A DNA stretch of 64,000 bases from Pseudomonas iranensis (GCF_014268585.2 NZ_CP077092.1:3782001-3846000); one strand, 5' to 3'. Positions 1 to 9,350 are shown, counted from the stretch's first letter. The notes: a model not told the origin generated them from the sequence alone. Numbers and translations are program-made.

Positions 1-1002
1 GATCAGGTACAACACCTTCAACACATACAAGTGCAGCAGATAGAAAAACATCGGTGCCGAGCCGAACACCGTCAGCCAGCCAGTCCAGCGGCGACTCTGC
101 ACGCGCTCAAAGGCGAGCAACAGCAACAGACCCGTACTCACAGTCAGCGCGAGAAACAGCAGCGACGGCGGGTATTTGGTGATGTTGAAAAAGCTCATCA
201 GTGTCTGCACCAGCGAATCGCTGATCACCCACGGTTTTTCGCCGTAGCCGTTAATCAAGCGCAGCACCACAAAGCCCAGCAATCCACCGACCCCGGCGAT
301 CAGCAAACGACGCTGACGCACCGCCGCGTCCATGCCGCGAGCAAACCACGGCCCCAGCGCATAGCCCAGGCCGATTACACCAATCCACGGCAGCAGCGGA
401 TACGAGGTGCGCAGGCGCAGGGTGTCGCTGATCTCGATCCAGCCGCGGTCATGCAGAATCGCCCAAGGCACATGCATCGCCGACTCAACCGGGAAATGCA
501 CCGCGTCGAGCAGGTTATGCCCGACGATGATCGCCACGCTCAGCGTCATCAGCAGCGCACGTGACAACCAGACCAGCAGCGCCAGCGCAATCATGCTCAG
601 GCCGATCGCCCAGATCACTTGCAGGTAGATCACGCTCGGCGGCAACTGGAAGGTCCAGGCGAAGTTGACCAAAGTGAATTCCAGCGCCACCAGGAACAAT
701 CCGCGCTTGAACAGAAACGCGCTGACATCGGCTTTGCCGGCGTATTTTTCACCGTACAGCCATGCCGACAAACCGGTCAGCAATACAAATACCGGCGCAC
801 ACAAATGCGCCAATGTGCGGCTGAAAAACAGCGCCGGCTCGGTGCTGGCGATGTCCATCGGATCGGAGACCTGTCGGTGCAAGAGAAAGGTTTCACGTAC
901 GTGATCGAGCAGCATGAACAGGATCACCAAGCCTCTGAGCGCATCAATGGATAGCAGCCGGCCAGTCGTCAATGGGGCATTACGGGGAAGCACTGGGGTC
1001 AT
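1..1002 (-). CDS. DUF1624 (HGSNAT-like) membrane protein, 3' end cut
   Basis: This multi-pass inner-membrane protein reads off the left edge of the window; 334 codons are present and the stop is missing. The N-terminal stretch has the family's opening motif 'SIDALRGLVILFMLLDH', followed by about eight to nine hydrophobic segments and a late 'LHLYVLKVLYLI' helix. DUF1624 proteins are related to heparan-alpha-glucosaminide N-acetyltransferase and are thought to move acyl groups across the membrane; the substrate here is unknown. The ATG was chosen because it directly precedes the conserved N-terminus; the upstream GAAAGA is a modest ribosome site. The family call is from recalled motifs, not a search. 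Confidence 0.78.
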   Translation of the reverse strand, partial: MTPVLPRNAPLTTGRLLSIDALRGLVILFMLLDHVRETFLLHRQVSDPMDIASTEPALFFSRTLAHLCAPVFVLLTGLSAWLYGEKYAGKADVSAFLFKRGLFLVALEFTLVNFAWTFQLPPSVIYLQVIWAIGLSMIALALLVWLSRALLMTLSVAIIVGHNLLDAVHFPVESAMHVPWAILHDRGWIEISDTLRLRTSYPLLPWIGVIGLGYALGPWFARGMDAAVRQRRLLIAGVGGLLGFVVLRLINGYGEKPWVISDSLVQTLMSFFNITKYPPSLLFLALTVSTGLLLLLAFERVQSRRWTGWLTVFGSAPMFFYLLHLYVLKVLYLI

Positions 1003-1172
1003 GGATCTTTCGCAATCGAGAGGAATAACACCGGACAGCCACAACGCCGCCCGCAAATTTCGCGTTACCTTATAACACCAGAAAAACAAAACCCAAACAT
1101 GCATCATCGAAGTTGCCCATCAGCGCCAGCCTTCTATAGTGAACAGGTCCGCCCTGCCCTTGAGCGCTGTCC

Positions 1173-1769
1173 ATGGTCAATACCGAACACCTGATCATCT
1201 GCGAGCACTGTGATTGCGTGTACGAGAAAGTCGTGCTCGCCAAACATCAGAAAACCCTGTGCGTGCGCTGCGGTGGCGTGCTGCAGCGCTTCAACGGCCT
1301 GACCATCGAGCAGCGTCTGGCCCTGACGTTCACGGCGGCGATGCTGTGGCTGTTTGCCAATTTCTATCCGGTGATGAGCATCAGCCTCAAAGGCATGAAA
1401 AACAGCGCGACCCTATGGGATTCGGTGCTCGCGCTGAGCCAGGGGCCGATCACCTTTATCGCCATGGTCGCGGCGATCGCAATCATCATCGCCCCGGCAT
1501 TTCAGCTGGTGTTGCTGGTCTGGGTGTTGAGTTTCGCCCTCGGCATGAGGCGGGCACCGGGGTTCAATCTGTGCATGCGCTGGCTGGAAACCCTGCGCCC
1601 GTGGAGCATGCTCGAGGTGTGCCTGCTGGGCGCGATGGTCGCGGTGTTCAAACTCGCCGGCCTGCTCGATGTGCTGCCGGGGATCGGCCTGTTCGCCCTG
1701 GCGGTGCTGAGCCTGATGATGATCCGCATTGCCGGCCGTGACATCCGCGAACTCTGGGACATTTTATGA
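1173..1769 (+). CDS. pqiA: PqiA family inner-membrane protein (first copy)
   Basis: A 198-residue paraquat-inducible protein A half-unit. A zinc-ribbon-like head has paired cysteines C10/C13 and C30/C33, followed by four hydrophobic segments (about residues 50-70, 98-125, 140-165, 168-185). PqiA is the inner-membrane part of the PqiABC lipid-trafficking pathway; PqiB forms the periplasm-spanning MCE tube and PqiC is the outer-membrane lipoprotein. Here the stop overlaps the start of a second PqiA gene (ATGA), so the two halves are translated together. In E. coli both halves are one protein. No PqiB gene follows, which is unusual. Confidence 0.9.
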   Translation: MVNTEHLIICEHCDCVYEKVVLAKHQKTLCVRCGGVLQRFNGLTIEQRLALTFTAAMLWLFANFYPVMSISLKGMKNSATLWDSVLALSQGPITFIAMVAAIAIIIAPAFQLVLLVWVLSFALGMRRAPGFNLCMRWLETLRPWSMLEVCLLGAMVAVFKLAGLLDVLPGIGLFALAVLSLMMIRIAGRDIRELWDIL

Positions 1770-2452
1770 AGCGTCCACCGACCGCCAGCGAACTCAACCT
1801 GTGCCTCTGCCACAGCTGTGGCCTGGCCTGCGATATGACCGACGAGCCACACGAGTGCCCGCGCTGCGATGCGCCGCTGCATCGGCGCAAAACCAATTCG
1901 CTGACGCGCACCTGGGCGTACATGCTCGCCGCGCTGGCGTTTTATGTTCCCGCCAATCTGCTGCCGGTGATGAATACGGTGATGCTCGGCAACGGCGCCG
2001 ACAGCACGATCATGAGCGGCGTGCTGGAGTTCTGGGAGGCCGGGGCGTGGGACATTGCCCTGATCATTTTCATCGCCAGTATCGCCGTGCCGGGGATCAA
2101 ATTCGTCGCCCTGTCCTTGCTGCTGGTCACCGTACAGCGCAACAGCGATTGGGCGCGCAGGGAGCGTTCGAAGCTGTACCGTTTCGTCGAGCTGATCGGC
2201 TATTGGTCGATGCTCGACGTACTGGTGGTCGCACTGGTCGCGGCGCTGGTGAAATTCCAGGCGCTGGGCGATATCGAGCCACGACCGGGCATCCTGTTCT
2301 TCGGCCTGGTCGTGGTGTTCACCATGCTCGCGGCGATGAGTTTCGACCCGCGCCTGATCTGGGACAGGGACACCAGCGACACGCTCAGCGACGCAGCGTC
2401 TGGAGCAGCACCTGCAACGGATGGCGCAGCGCCTGATCCGACTGGCGCTTGA
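1766..2452 (+). CDS. PqiA family inner-membrane protein (second copy)
   Basis: This is the second PqiA half-unit: a C15/C18 and C31/C34 cysteine head, then four hydrophobic segments ending near residue 195. It is coupled to the first copy by an ATGA overlap. The last 22 or so residues (Ser/Ala/Thr/Pro/Gly rich, ending 'AAPDPTGA') are encoded antisense to the 3' end of the convergent YdiJ-type gene, with a 68-base overlap. They look like read-through into foreign sequence and not like a conserved PqiA tail. I infer that the original end of the operon, with pqiB and pqiC, was lost here or moved elsewhere. Confidence 0.88.
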   Translation: MKRPPTASELNLCLCHSCGLACDMTDEPHECPRCDAPLHRRKTNSLTRTWAYMLAALAFYVPANLLPVMNTVMLGNGADSTIMSGVLEFWEAGAWDIALIIFIASIAVPGIKFVALSLLLVTVQRNSDWARRERSKLYRFVELIGYWSMLDVLVVALVAALVKFQALGDIEPRPGILFFGLVVVFTMLAAMSFDPRLIWDRDTSDTLSDAASGAAPATDGAAPDPTGA

Positions 2453-5411
2453 CCTGGCTGCGGCAGGAGTAGCCGGTCGCCAACGCCTCGCCCTGCTCCG
2501 CCGGCGCCTGCACCTGACGCGCCCACGACTGCTCATAAATGACTGCCGAGGTCTGGCGATTGCGTGCTTCGTGGCCGTAAGTACCGGACATGCCGCAGCA
2601 ACCGGTAGCCTGCGTGGCCAGCTTCAGACCGGCACGTTCGAAGACCTGTTCCCACTGGCGGGTCGCGGCCGGCGCGTTGGTTTTCTCCGTGCAATGGGCG
2701 AGCAGACGGAACGCTTTGGGCCGAGCCTCAGGCGTCTGCTCCGGCATGACCTTGAGTAACCATTCCTGAACCAGCGCTACTTCTGGGCACTCATTCAGGC
2801 CCGGTACTTTCAGGTATTCCTGGCGATAGACCAGAGTCATCGCCGGATCCAGCCCCAGCAGCGGCACGCCGGTCTGCGCCAGCGCCTGCAACTGCTCAGC
2901 GTTACGCAACGCCGCCCGATTGAACGCCGAGAGAAAGCCCTGCACATGCAGCGGTTTACCGTTGGCGCTGAACGGCGCGAGATAGACCTGATAACCCAGG
3001 CGCGAAATCAGCTCGACCAGATCAGCCAGCAGCGGCGCTTCGAAGTAGCGGGTGAAGGCATCCTGCACGATCACCACGCTGCGTTCGCGTTGCTCTGAGG
3101 TCAGTGCCGACAGCGTTGCAACCGTTGCCGGCTGCACCTGCCAACGGCGCATCGTCGCATGGAAATCGAAACGGCTGAGCAGCGGCACATCGACCATGCC
3201 ACCGATCCGCGCCAGTGCGCCACGCACCCAGCCCGCGCCCATCAAGCCGTTGTACAGCGCCGGAATACGCGCCATGTACGGAATGGTGTATTCCAGCGAG
3301 GCAATCAGGTAATCCCGTGCCGGACGCAGATAACGACTGTGATACAGCTCGAGAAAACGCGAGCGAAATTCCGGCACATTGACCTTCACCGGGCACTGCC
3401 CCGCGCAGGATTTGCAGGCCAGACAACCAGCCATGGCGTCGTACACCTCATGGGAAAAATCCGCCGATGGATCGCGACTGTTGCGCCAGCGCTGCCACAG
3501 CGTACTGAAAAACGCCGGTTTACGGATTGCATCCGAGAGCACGTCGACGCCCGCCTCGCCCTGCAACCGCAGCCATTCTCGAATCAGCGAAGCGCGGCCC
3601 TTGGGCGACTGCGCGCGTTCGCGGGTGGCTTTCCACGACGGGCACATGGCGTCATCAGGATCGAAGTTGTAGCAGGCGCCGTTGCCATTGCAGTGCATGG
3701 CCGCGCCGTAGCTTTGCCAGACTTTCTCGTCGATTTGTCGATCCAGCTCGCCGCGCAGGGTCACTTCGTCGATCTTCAGCAGTGCTGCGCCGCTGTTGGC
3801 CGGCGTAGCGATTTTGCCTGGGTTGAACTGGTTGAGTGGGTCGAACGCGGCTTTCAAGGCTTGCAGTGCCGGGTACAACTCGCCGAAGAATGCCGGCGCG
3901 TACTCCGAACGCAGGCCCTTGCCATGCTCGCCCCAGAGCAGGCCGCCGTAGCGCTGGGTCAACGCCGCTACGCCATCGGACACCGGGCGTACCAGCGCCG
4001 CTTGCTGCGGGTCTTTCATGTCGAGGATCGGCCGCACGTGCAGTACGCCGGCGTCGACATGACCGAACATGCCGTACTGCAAACCGTGGCTGTCGAGCAG
4101 GTCGCGCAGTTCGGCGATGTATTCGGCCAAATGCTGCGGCGGCACTGCGGTGTCTTCAACGAACGGCTGCGGGCGGGCTTCGCCGGCGACGTTGCCGAGC
4201 AGGCCCACCGCCCGTTTGCGCATGCCATAGACCTTGTTCACCGCTGCCTGACCGATCGCCAGTGTATGTCCGAGGCGCTCCACGGTGCGGTCGTTTTGCA
4301 GATGTTCGAGGAACGCTTCGACGCGGCGTTGCAGATCTTCGGGATCGTCACCGCAGAACTCGACCAGGTTGATGCCCAGAGTCGGCCGCTCAGCGTTTTC
4401 CGGAAAATATTCGGCAACACCGTGCCAGACGATGTCCTGCATCGCCAGCAGCAAAACCTTGGAATCGACGGTTTCGATCGACAACGGCTTGAGCGCCATC
4501 AACGCCCGCGCATCACGCAAGGCATCCATGAACCCGGCATAGCGGATATTCACCAGCATCGTGTGTTTGGGAATCGGCAGCACGTTGAGCCGCGCTTCGA
4601 CGACGAAGCCCAGCGAGCCCTCAGCGCCGCAGAGCACGCTATTGAGGTTGAAGCGCTGGTCGGCCTCGCGCAGATGCGCCAGGTCATAACCGGTCAGGCA
4701 GCGGTTGAGATCGGGAAAGCGTGCCTTGATCAGCTCGCCCTGTTCATCAATGATCTGCCGCGCACAACGATAGATTTCGCCGACGCGATCATCGCGGGCG
4801 CACTGCGCTGCAAGCTCATCCTCGGCCAGCGGCAGACCGTGCAGACGCTCGCCGCCGCGCAGGATCATCTCCAGTTCCAGCACATGGTCGCGGGTCTTGC
4901 CGTAGGTGCAACTGCCCTGGCCGCTGGCGTCGGTGTTGATCATGCCGCCGACCGTGGCGCGGTTCGAGGTCGACAGTTCCGGAGCAAAAAACAGCCCGGC
5001 GGATTTCAGCGCGGCGTTGAGCTGGTCCTTGACCACCCCGGCCTGCACGCGCACCCAGCGTTGTTCAACATTGATTTCCAGAATGCGATTCATGTGCCGC
5101 GACAGGTCGACGACGATGCCGTCCGTCAGCGATTGACCGTTGGTGCCGGTGCCACCGCCACGCGGGGTGATCACCACTTTCTCGTACGCCGGTTCGGCAA
5201 TCAGCCGCGCCACACGTGCAACGTCTTCGGCGTCCAGCGGAAACACCGCCGCTTGCGGCAAGCGCTGATAGATCGAGTTGTCGGTCGCGAGCACCACGCG
5301 GCTGGCGTAATCAGCGCTGATTTCACCGCGAAAGCCGCTGTCCTTCAGGGCGGCGAGGAATTGTTGGTAATCGCCGGTCAGGGCTTTGGCAGGCGACAGC
5401 TGGGCAATCAT
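2385..5411 (-). CDS. ydiJ: YdiJ-type FAD/Fe-S oxidoreductase (D-2-hydroxyglutarate dehydrogenase-like)
   Basis: A protein of about 1008 residues with, in order, an FAD-binding PCMH domain ('TPRGGGTGTNGQSL'), an FAD-linked oxidase C-terminal domain, a ferredoxin-like cysteine cluster ('CLACKSCAGQCP') and a CCG-type domain with 'GCCGMSGTYGHEARNR'. This is the architecture of E. coli YdiJ, which oxidises D-2-hydroxyglutarate and passes electrons to the respiratory chain. The frame is open to 5492, but residues 1-23 of that longer form look non-conserved. The ATG of 'MIAQLSP' has a GAGATG about nine bases upstream and fits the usual family length; ATG at 5423 is the alternative. The gene is divergent from a LysR regulator, its likely controller. 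Confidence 0.9.
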   Translation of the reverse strand: MIAQLSPAKALTGDYQQFLAALKDSGFRGEISADYASRVVLATDNSIYQRLPQAAVFPLDAEDVARVARLIAEPAYEKVVITPRGGGTGTNGQSLTDGIVVDLSRHMNRILEINVEQRWVRVQAGVVKDQLNAALKSAGLFFAPELSTSNRATVGGMINTDASGQGSCTYGKTRDHVLELEMILRGGERLHGLPLAEDELAAQCARDDRVGEIYRCARQIIDEQGELIKARFPDLNRCLTGYDLAHLREADQRFNLNSVLCGAEGSLGFVVEARLNVLPIPKHTMLVNIRYAGFMDALRDARALMALKPLSIETVDSKVLLLAMQDIVWHGVAEYFPENAERPTLGINLVEFCGDDPEDLQRRVEAFLEHLQNDRTVERLGHTLAIGQAAVNKVYGMRKRAVGLLGNVAGEARPQPFVEDTAVPPQHLAEYIAELRDLLDSHGLQYGMFGHVDAGVLHVRPILDMKDPQQAALVRPVSDGVAALTQRYGGLLWGEHGKGLRSEYAPAFFGELYPALQALKAAFDPLNQFNPGKIATPANSGAALLKIDEVTLRGELDRQIDEKVWQSYGAAMHCNGNGACYNFDPDDAMCPSWKATRERAQSPKGRASLIREWLRLQGEAGVDVLSDAIRKPAFFSTLWQRWRNSRDPSADFSHEVYDAMAGCLACKSCAGQCPVKVNVPEFRSRFLELYHSRYLRPARDYLIASLEYTIPYMARIPALYNGLMGAGWVRGALARIGGMVDVPLLSRFDFHATMRRWQVQPATVATLSALTSEQRERSVVIVQDAFTRYFEAPLLADLVELISRLGYQVYLAPFSANGKPLHVQGFLSAFNRAALRNAEQLQALAQTGVPLLGLDPAMTLVYRQEYLKVPGLNECPEVALVQEWLLKVMPEQTPEARPKAFRLLAHCTEKTNAPAATRQWEQVFERAGLKLATQATGCCGMSGTYGHEARNRQTSAVIYEQSWARQVQAPAEQGEALATGYSCRSQVKRQSDQALRHPLQVLLQTLRR

Positions 5412-5510
5412 CGGTCGGGTCATCTCGGTCAAATCGGACTGTGTGGCGGTGAACAGTTGTGCGCAAGGAATGATTGCGTCAGGCTCCGCCATCTGATTGC
5501 GCCCATATTC

Positions 5511-5526
5511 ATTGCTGGCCAGCCAT
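5511..5526. promoter_or_regulatory. Palindrome between ydiJ and its LysR gene
   Basis: ATTGCTGGCCAGCCAT is a 16-base inverted repeat with one mismatched pair, in the gap between divergent genes. It contains the T-N11-A spacing typical of LysR operators. Binding by the adjacent regulator is inferred from position only. Confidence 0.4.
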
Positions 5527-5568
5527 GGAACAAGCGTAATTTCGACCCGCTATCGATGAGTTTTACGA

Positions 5569-6453
5569 ATGAATCCGCGCACCCTCACACCGTCCATGTC
5601 GCTGCTGCTGGCTTTCGAGGCCGCCGCTCGCCACGAGAGCTACACCCGCGCCGCCCATGAGCTGTCACTGACGCAGAGCGCGGTCAGTCGCCAAGTACAG
5701 ATTCTCGAGAAGATGCTCGGCATGCGCCTGTTCAGCCGCGAAGGCCGGCAGGTGGTGCTGACGGATGTCGGGCGCATGTATCAGCGCGAGCTCAGCGAAG
5801 CCCTCGGACAGATTCGCAGCGCAACCTTGCAGGCGATGGCATTTGGTTCGGGCATCCATAGCCTGCGCCTGGCGACGCTGCCGACCTTCGGTTCGAAATG
5901 GCTGCTGCCACGGTTGAAGGATTTCTACACGGCGCACCCGGGCATGACCGTGCACCTGCATTCGCGGATCGAAACCATCGACTTCGACACCAGCGAAATC
6001 GACGCGGCCATCTGTGTCGGCGGCGGTGAGTGGCCAGGCCTGACCGCCCTGCCCCTGCACACCGAAGAACTGGTGGCGATTGCCAGCGCGCAGCTGTCGG
6101 CGACTGAACGCGACGAGGCCGAGCGACACATGGCCGGGCAGTTGCTGCTCAACGTCAGCAGCAATGCCCAGGCATGGGCGGAATGGTTCAGCCATCATCA
6201 ACTGCCGCATCGCAGCATGCGAATCGGGCCAAGCTTCGAAATGACCTCGCACTTGATTCAGGCAGTACGCGCCAATATCGGCGTCGGCCTGGTGCCGCGT
6301 ATTCTGGTCGAGGAGGAATTGCTCAAGGGCGAATTGCTGCAACTGGGCGAGCCGATTACCAGCCGACGCAGCTATTACCTGGTGTATCCGCCGCGCAATG
6401 AGAATCTGCCTTCGTTGAAGGCGTTCAGGGATTGGCTGGTTCATACGCTCTGA
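5569..6453 (+). CDS. LysR family transcriptional regulator (GcvA-like)
   Basis: A 294-residue LysR protein with an N-terminal winged helix-turn-helix (about residues 8-66, 'YTRAAHELSLTQSAVSRQV') and a periplasmic-binding-like effector domain from about residue 92. The start 'MNPRTLTPSMSLLLAFEAAARHES' is typical of the GcvA/AmpR branch. It is divergent from the YdiJ-type dehydrogenase with a short shared promoter region, so it probably senses a 2-hydroxy acid and controls that gene. The effector is not shown by the sequence. Confidence 0.9.
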   Translation: MNPRTLTPSMSLLLAFEAAARHESYTRAAHELSLTQSAVSRQVQILEKMLGMRLFSREGRQVVLTDVGRMYQRELSEALGQIRSATLQAMAFGSGIHSLRLATLPTFGSKWLLPRLKDFYTAHPGMTVHLHSRIETIDFDTSEIDAAICVGGGEWPGLTALPLHTEELVAIASAQLSATERDEAERHMAGQLLLNVSSNAQAWAEWFSHHQLPHRSMRIGPSFEMTSHLIQAVRANIGVGLVPRILVEEELLKGELLQLGEPITSRRSYYLVYPPRNENLPSLKAFRDWLVHTL

Positions 6454-6471
6454 AGGATCGCGTCGCGGCCA

Positions 6472-6536
6472 TTCGCGAGCAGGCTCGCTCCCACAGGGAA
6501 ATGTATGCCAACTGTGGGAGCGAGCCTGCTCGCGAA
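6472..6536. repeat. REP inverted pair
   Basis: Two copies of the Pseudomonas palindromic repeat with core GGGAGCGAGCCTGCTCGCG face each other across a 17-base spacer. They lie between two convergent genes, 19 bases past each stop. This is a REP doublet (REPIN-like). Confidence 0.92.
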
Positions 6537-6555
6537 GAGGCCAGTCGCAACGACC

Positions 6556-7830
6556 TCAAAACCTCGGCTTGACCGCCCGCCAATCCGCCTTGTACCGCTG
6601 CATCTGCCGCACATCATCGCGCTGGCGAATGCCGCACGTCAGGTACTGATCATGCAGCTTGGCCAGTTGCTCATGGTCCAGTTCCAGCCCCAACCCCGGC
6701 GCACGGGTGATCTTCACGCAGCCATCGACAATCGGCAGCTTGCCGCCCTTGATCACTTCCTCGTCCGGCTCCTGCCACGGGTAGTGGGTGTCGCAGGCGT
6801 AATCCAGATTCGGCACTGCCGCCGCAACGTGCGCCATGGCCATCAGGCTGATACCCAAGTGCGAATTGGAATGCATCGACACGCCGAGGCCGAACACGTC
6901 GCACATTTTCGCCAGTGTCTGCGTATCCCGCAGGCCACCCCAGTAATGGTGGTCGGCGAGGACGATCTGCACGCTGTTCAACGCAACGCTGCGGCGGAAC
7001 TCGTCGAAATCAGTGACGACCATATTGGTCGCCAAGGGCAGACCGGTGCGTTTGTGCAGTTCAGCCATGCCATCAAGGCCCGGCGTTGGGTCTTCGTAAT
7101 ACTGCAGGTCATCGCCGAGCAGTTCGGCCATGCGAATCGCCGTCTCCAGCGACCAGTTGCCGTTCGGGTCGATGCGCAGCGGCAATCCCGGAAAGGCTTT
7201 TTTCAGTGCCTTGATGCAAGCCACTTCATGCTCCGGCGGCAAGGTGCCGGCCTTGAGCTTGATGCTCTTGAATCCGTACGCTTCGATCATCCGCGCTGCC
7301 TGCGCGACGATCTGCTGCTCGCTCAGCGCCTCGCCCCAGTTGTCCGGCCTGTAGGGCGAGTCGATATGCTCGGCGTACTTGAAAAACAGGTAAGCGCTGA
7401 ACGGCACTTCATCGCGAATCGCGCCGCCGAGCAGGTCCACCAGCGGCACGTTCAGGTAGTGCGCCTGCAAATCGAGAAACGCTACTTCGAATGCCGAGTA
7501 GGCATTGCTCACCGCTTTGCTGGCGTGGGAACCGGGGGCCAGTTCAGCGCCAGCGACGCTGGCGGGTTTATTCGCCGCCACGGTGGCCTGCACGATTGCG
7601 CGCAACTGATTGAGGTTGAACGGATCAAGGCCGATCAACTGGCTCTGCAATTGTTGCTGGATCGCCAGCGCCGGGGCATCGCCGTAGCTTTCGCCGAGGC
7701 CGATGTAGCCGTTGTCACTTTCAATCTCGATGATCGAGCGCAGGGCAAAAGGTTCGTGGATGCCACTGGCGTTGAGCAGTGGCGGATCGCGAAAGGCAAT
7801 CGGGGTGACGCTGACACGGGTGATTTTCAA
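6556..7830 (-). CDS. gudD: Glucarate dehydratase family protein (enolase superfamily)
   Basis: A 424-residue mandelate-racemase/glucarate-dehydratase type enzyme. Visible catalytic residues are the K-x-K pair K191/K193 ('IKLKAG'), metal ligands D221 ('RIDPNGNW') and E246 ('YYEDP'), N269 and H320 ('SMHSNSHLG'), matching the order in E. coli GudD. These enzymes dehydrate D-glucarate or L-idarate to 5-keto-4-deoxyglucarate. Substrate is inferred from family and from the MFS transporter 30 bases upstream in the same operon; a related aldarate or the GudX type is possible. The start is a TTG with AGGAGCG eight bases upstream; no better ATG exists near the conserved 'KITRVSVTPIAF' start. Confidence 0.88.
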   Translation of the reverse strand: MKITRVSVTPIAFRDPPLLNASGIHEPFALRSIIEIESDNGYIGLGESYGDAPALAIQQQLQSQLIGLDPFNLNQLRAIVQATVAANKPASVAGAELAPGSHASKAVSNAYSAFEVAFLDLQAHYLNVPLVDLLGGAIRDEVPFSAYLFFKYAEHIDSPYRPDNWGEALSEQQIVAQAARMIEAYGFKSIKLKAGTLPPEHEVACIKALKKAFPGLPLRIDPNGNWSLETAIRMAELLGDDLQYYEDPTPGLDGMAELHKRTGLPLATNMVVTDFDEFRRSVALNSVQIVLADHHYWGGLRDTQTLAKMCDVFGLGVSMHSNSHLGISLMAMAHVAAAVPNLDYACDTHYPWQEPDEEVIKGGKLPIVDGCVKITRAPGLGLELDHEQLAKLHDQYLTCGIRQRDDVRQMQRYKADWRAVKPRF

Positions 7831-7860
7831 GATAACGCTCCTGACGGATCAACAATCGAT

Positions 7861-9228
7861 TCAGTGGCTCGCAGCCGGACGAGCCGGCGCCACAACGGCG
7901 GCTTCGTCACTTGGTTTTGCCGGGGTTTTGCCTTTGGCGCCAGGCGCCGTGCGGGCGAAGAAGATCACCATGGCGGCGACCAGCGATGTCGCCGCCAGGC
8001 CATACAGGCCGCCCTCGATGGAACCGGTGGTTTGTTCGAGAATGCCGAACGCGGTCGGCGCGACGAAGCCGCCAAGGTTGCCGATGGAATTGATCAGCGC
8101 GATCACCGCCGCAGCGATGCGCGCGTCCAGATAGCTTTGCGGAATCGGCCAGAACAGCGCCGATGCCGCTTTGAAGCCGATGGCGGCAAAGCAGATGGCG
8201 ACGAAGGCAAACACCGGGCCGCCGGTGGTCGACATGAACATGCCGATGGCGGCGATCACCAGGGTCAGCGCGACCCAGGCCTGCTGGAATTTCCATTTGC
8301 CGGCCATCGCTGCGAAGCCATACATGGCGACAATCGAAATGATCCACGGAATCGAATTGAGCAGCCCGACCTGGAAATCTCCGAGGTTACCCATCTTCTT
8401 GATCATGCTCGGCAACCAGAACGTCGCGCCGTAAATGGTCAGGGCAATGGAAAAATAGATGAAGCAGAACAGCGCGATCTGTCGGTCAGCCAACAGCTTG
8501 AACATCGACGGCTTGGCGACTTGTACCGCTTCGCGAGCGCGCTGCTCCTCGGCAATCGCCGCGACCAGTGCGTCTCGCTCTTCCTCGCTCAGCCACTTGG
8601 CTTGACGCGGATGCGATTGCAGCCAGAACCAGACGAATGCGCACAACACCACCGAAGCCGCGCCCTCGATGAGAAACATCCACTGCCAACCGTGCATGCC
8701 CAATCCGCTGATATGCAACAGCGCACCGGACACCGGGCCGGAAATTACCGAGGCAATCGCTGAGCCGCTGAGAAACACCGCCATGGTTTTGCCGCGCTCG
8801 GACGCTGGCAGCCATTGGGTGAAGTAATAAATGATCCCCGGGAAAAACCCGGCCTCGGCCGCACCGAGAATAAAGCGCAGCACGTAGAAGCTGGTTTCAC
8901 CTTGAACAAACGCCATGGCCATGGCCGCAGCGCCCCAGGTGAACATGATCCGAGTCAGCCAGACCCGCGCGCCGTAGCGCTGCAACAGCATGTTGGACGG
9001 CACTTCGAACAGTGCGTAACCGATGAAAAACAGCCCGGCGCCAAGTCCGTACGCCGCTGCGCCGATACCCAGATCGGTTTCCAGATGGCTGCGCACGAAA
9101 CCGATATTCACCCGGTCGATGTAATTGACGATGAACATCACCACGAACAGCGGCAGGACGTGGCGTTTGACCTTGGCGGCGGCGCGGGCGAGCACCGTGA
9201 TGTCCGGCGGACTCTGGAGGGTTTTCAA
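7861..9228 (-). CDS. MFS transporter, anion:cation symporter (glucarate/galactonate-like)
   Basis: A 455-residue twelve-helix MFS protein. It has the ACS-family signature 'VNYIDRVNIG' in helix 1 and a large central loop (about residues 210-250), ending in an Ala/Pro-rich tail. It is the first gene of a two-gene unit with the downstream glucarate dehydratase, so it likely imports the sugar acid used by that enzyme. The start is TTG with GGAG eight bases upstream. A divergent LysR gene lies 120 bases away. Confidence 0.88.
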   Translation of the reverse strand: MKTLQSPPDITVLARAAAKVKRHVLPLFVVMFIVNYIDRVNIGFVRSHLETDLGIGAAAYGLGAGLFFIGYALFEVPSNMLLQRYGARVWLTRIMFTWGAAAMAMAFVQGETSFYVLRFILGAAEAGFFPGIIYYFTQWLPASERGKTMAVFLSGSAIASVISGPVSGALLHISGLGMHGWQWMFLIEGAASVVLCAFVWFWLQSHPRQAKWLSEEERDALVAAIAEEQRAREAVQVAKPSMFKLLADRQIALFCFIYFSIALTIYGATFWLPSMIKKMGNLGDFQVGLLNSIPWIISIVAMYGFAAMAGKWKFQQAWVALTLVIAAIGMFMSTTGGPVFAFVAICFAAIGFKAASALFWPIPQSYLDARIAAAVIALINSIGNLGGFVAPTAFGILEQTTGSIEGGLYGLAATSLVAAMVIFFARTAPGAKGKTPAKPSDEAAVVAPARPAASH

Positions 9229-9294
9229 GGGGCGACTCCCGATCTTGTTTTTTTAGGGATGACTTGAAGCGATGAGCCGATCATGGACGTCGCG

Positions 9295-9350
9295 CATTGA
9301 TCCCGTCTAATCTAAACAGGCATGCGATTGATATCCGGATTAGATCAATG
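9295..9350. promoter_or_regulatory. Inverted repeat across the LysR start
   Basis: CATTGATC with TCTAATC on the left is mirrored by GATTAGATCAATG on the right, about 25 bases apart and with a three-base bulge in the left arm. The right arm ends inside the start codon of the LysR gene. This looks like a LysR-type operator (with possible autorepression) in the promoter region shared with the sugar-acid transport operon. Confidence 0.5.

Noticed and set aside
31..564. Plus-strand frames at the left edge
   Set aside because: The minus strand encodes an unbroken DUF1624 protein with a clear N-terminus, so these are shadows.
3159..5660. 833-codon open frame antisense to the YdiJ-type gene
   Set aside because: High-GC shadow frame; the opposite strand carries clear FAD and Fe-S motifs throughout.
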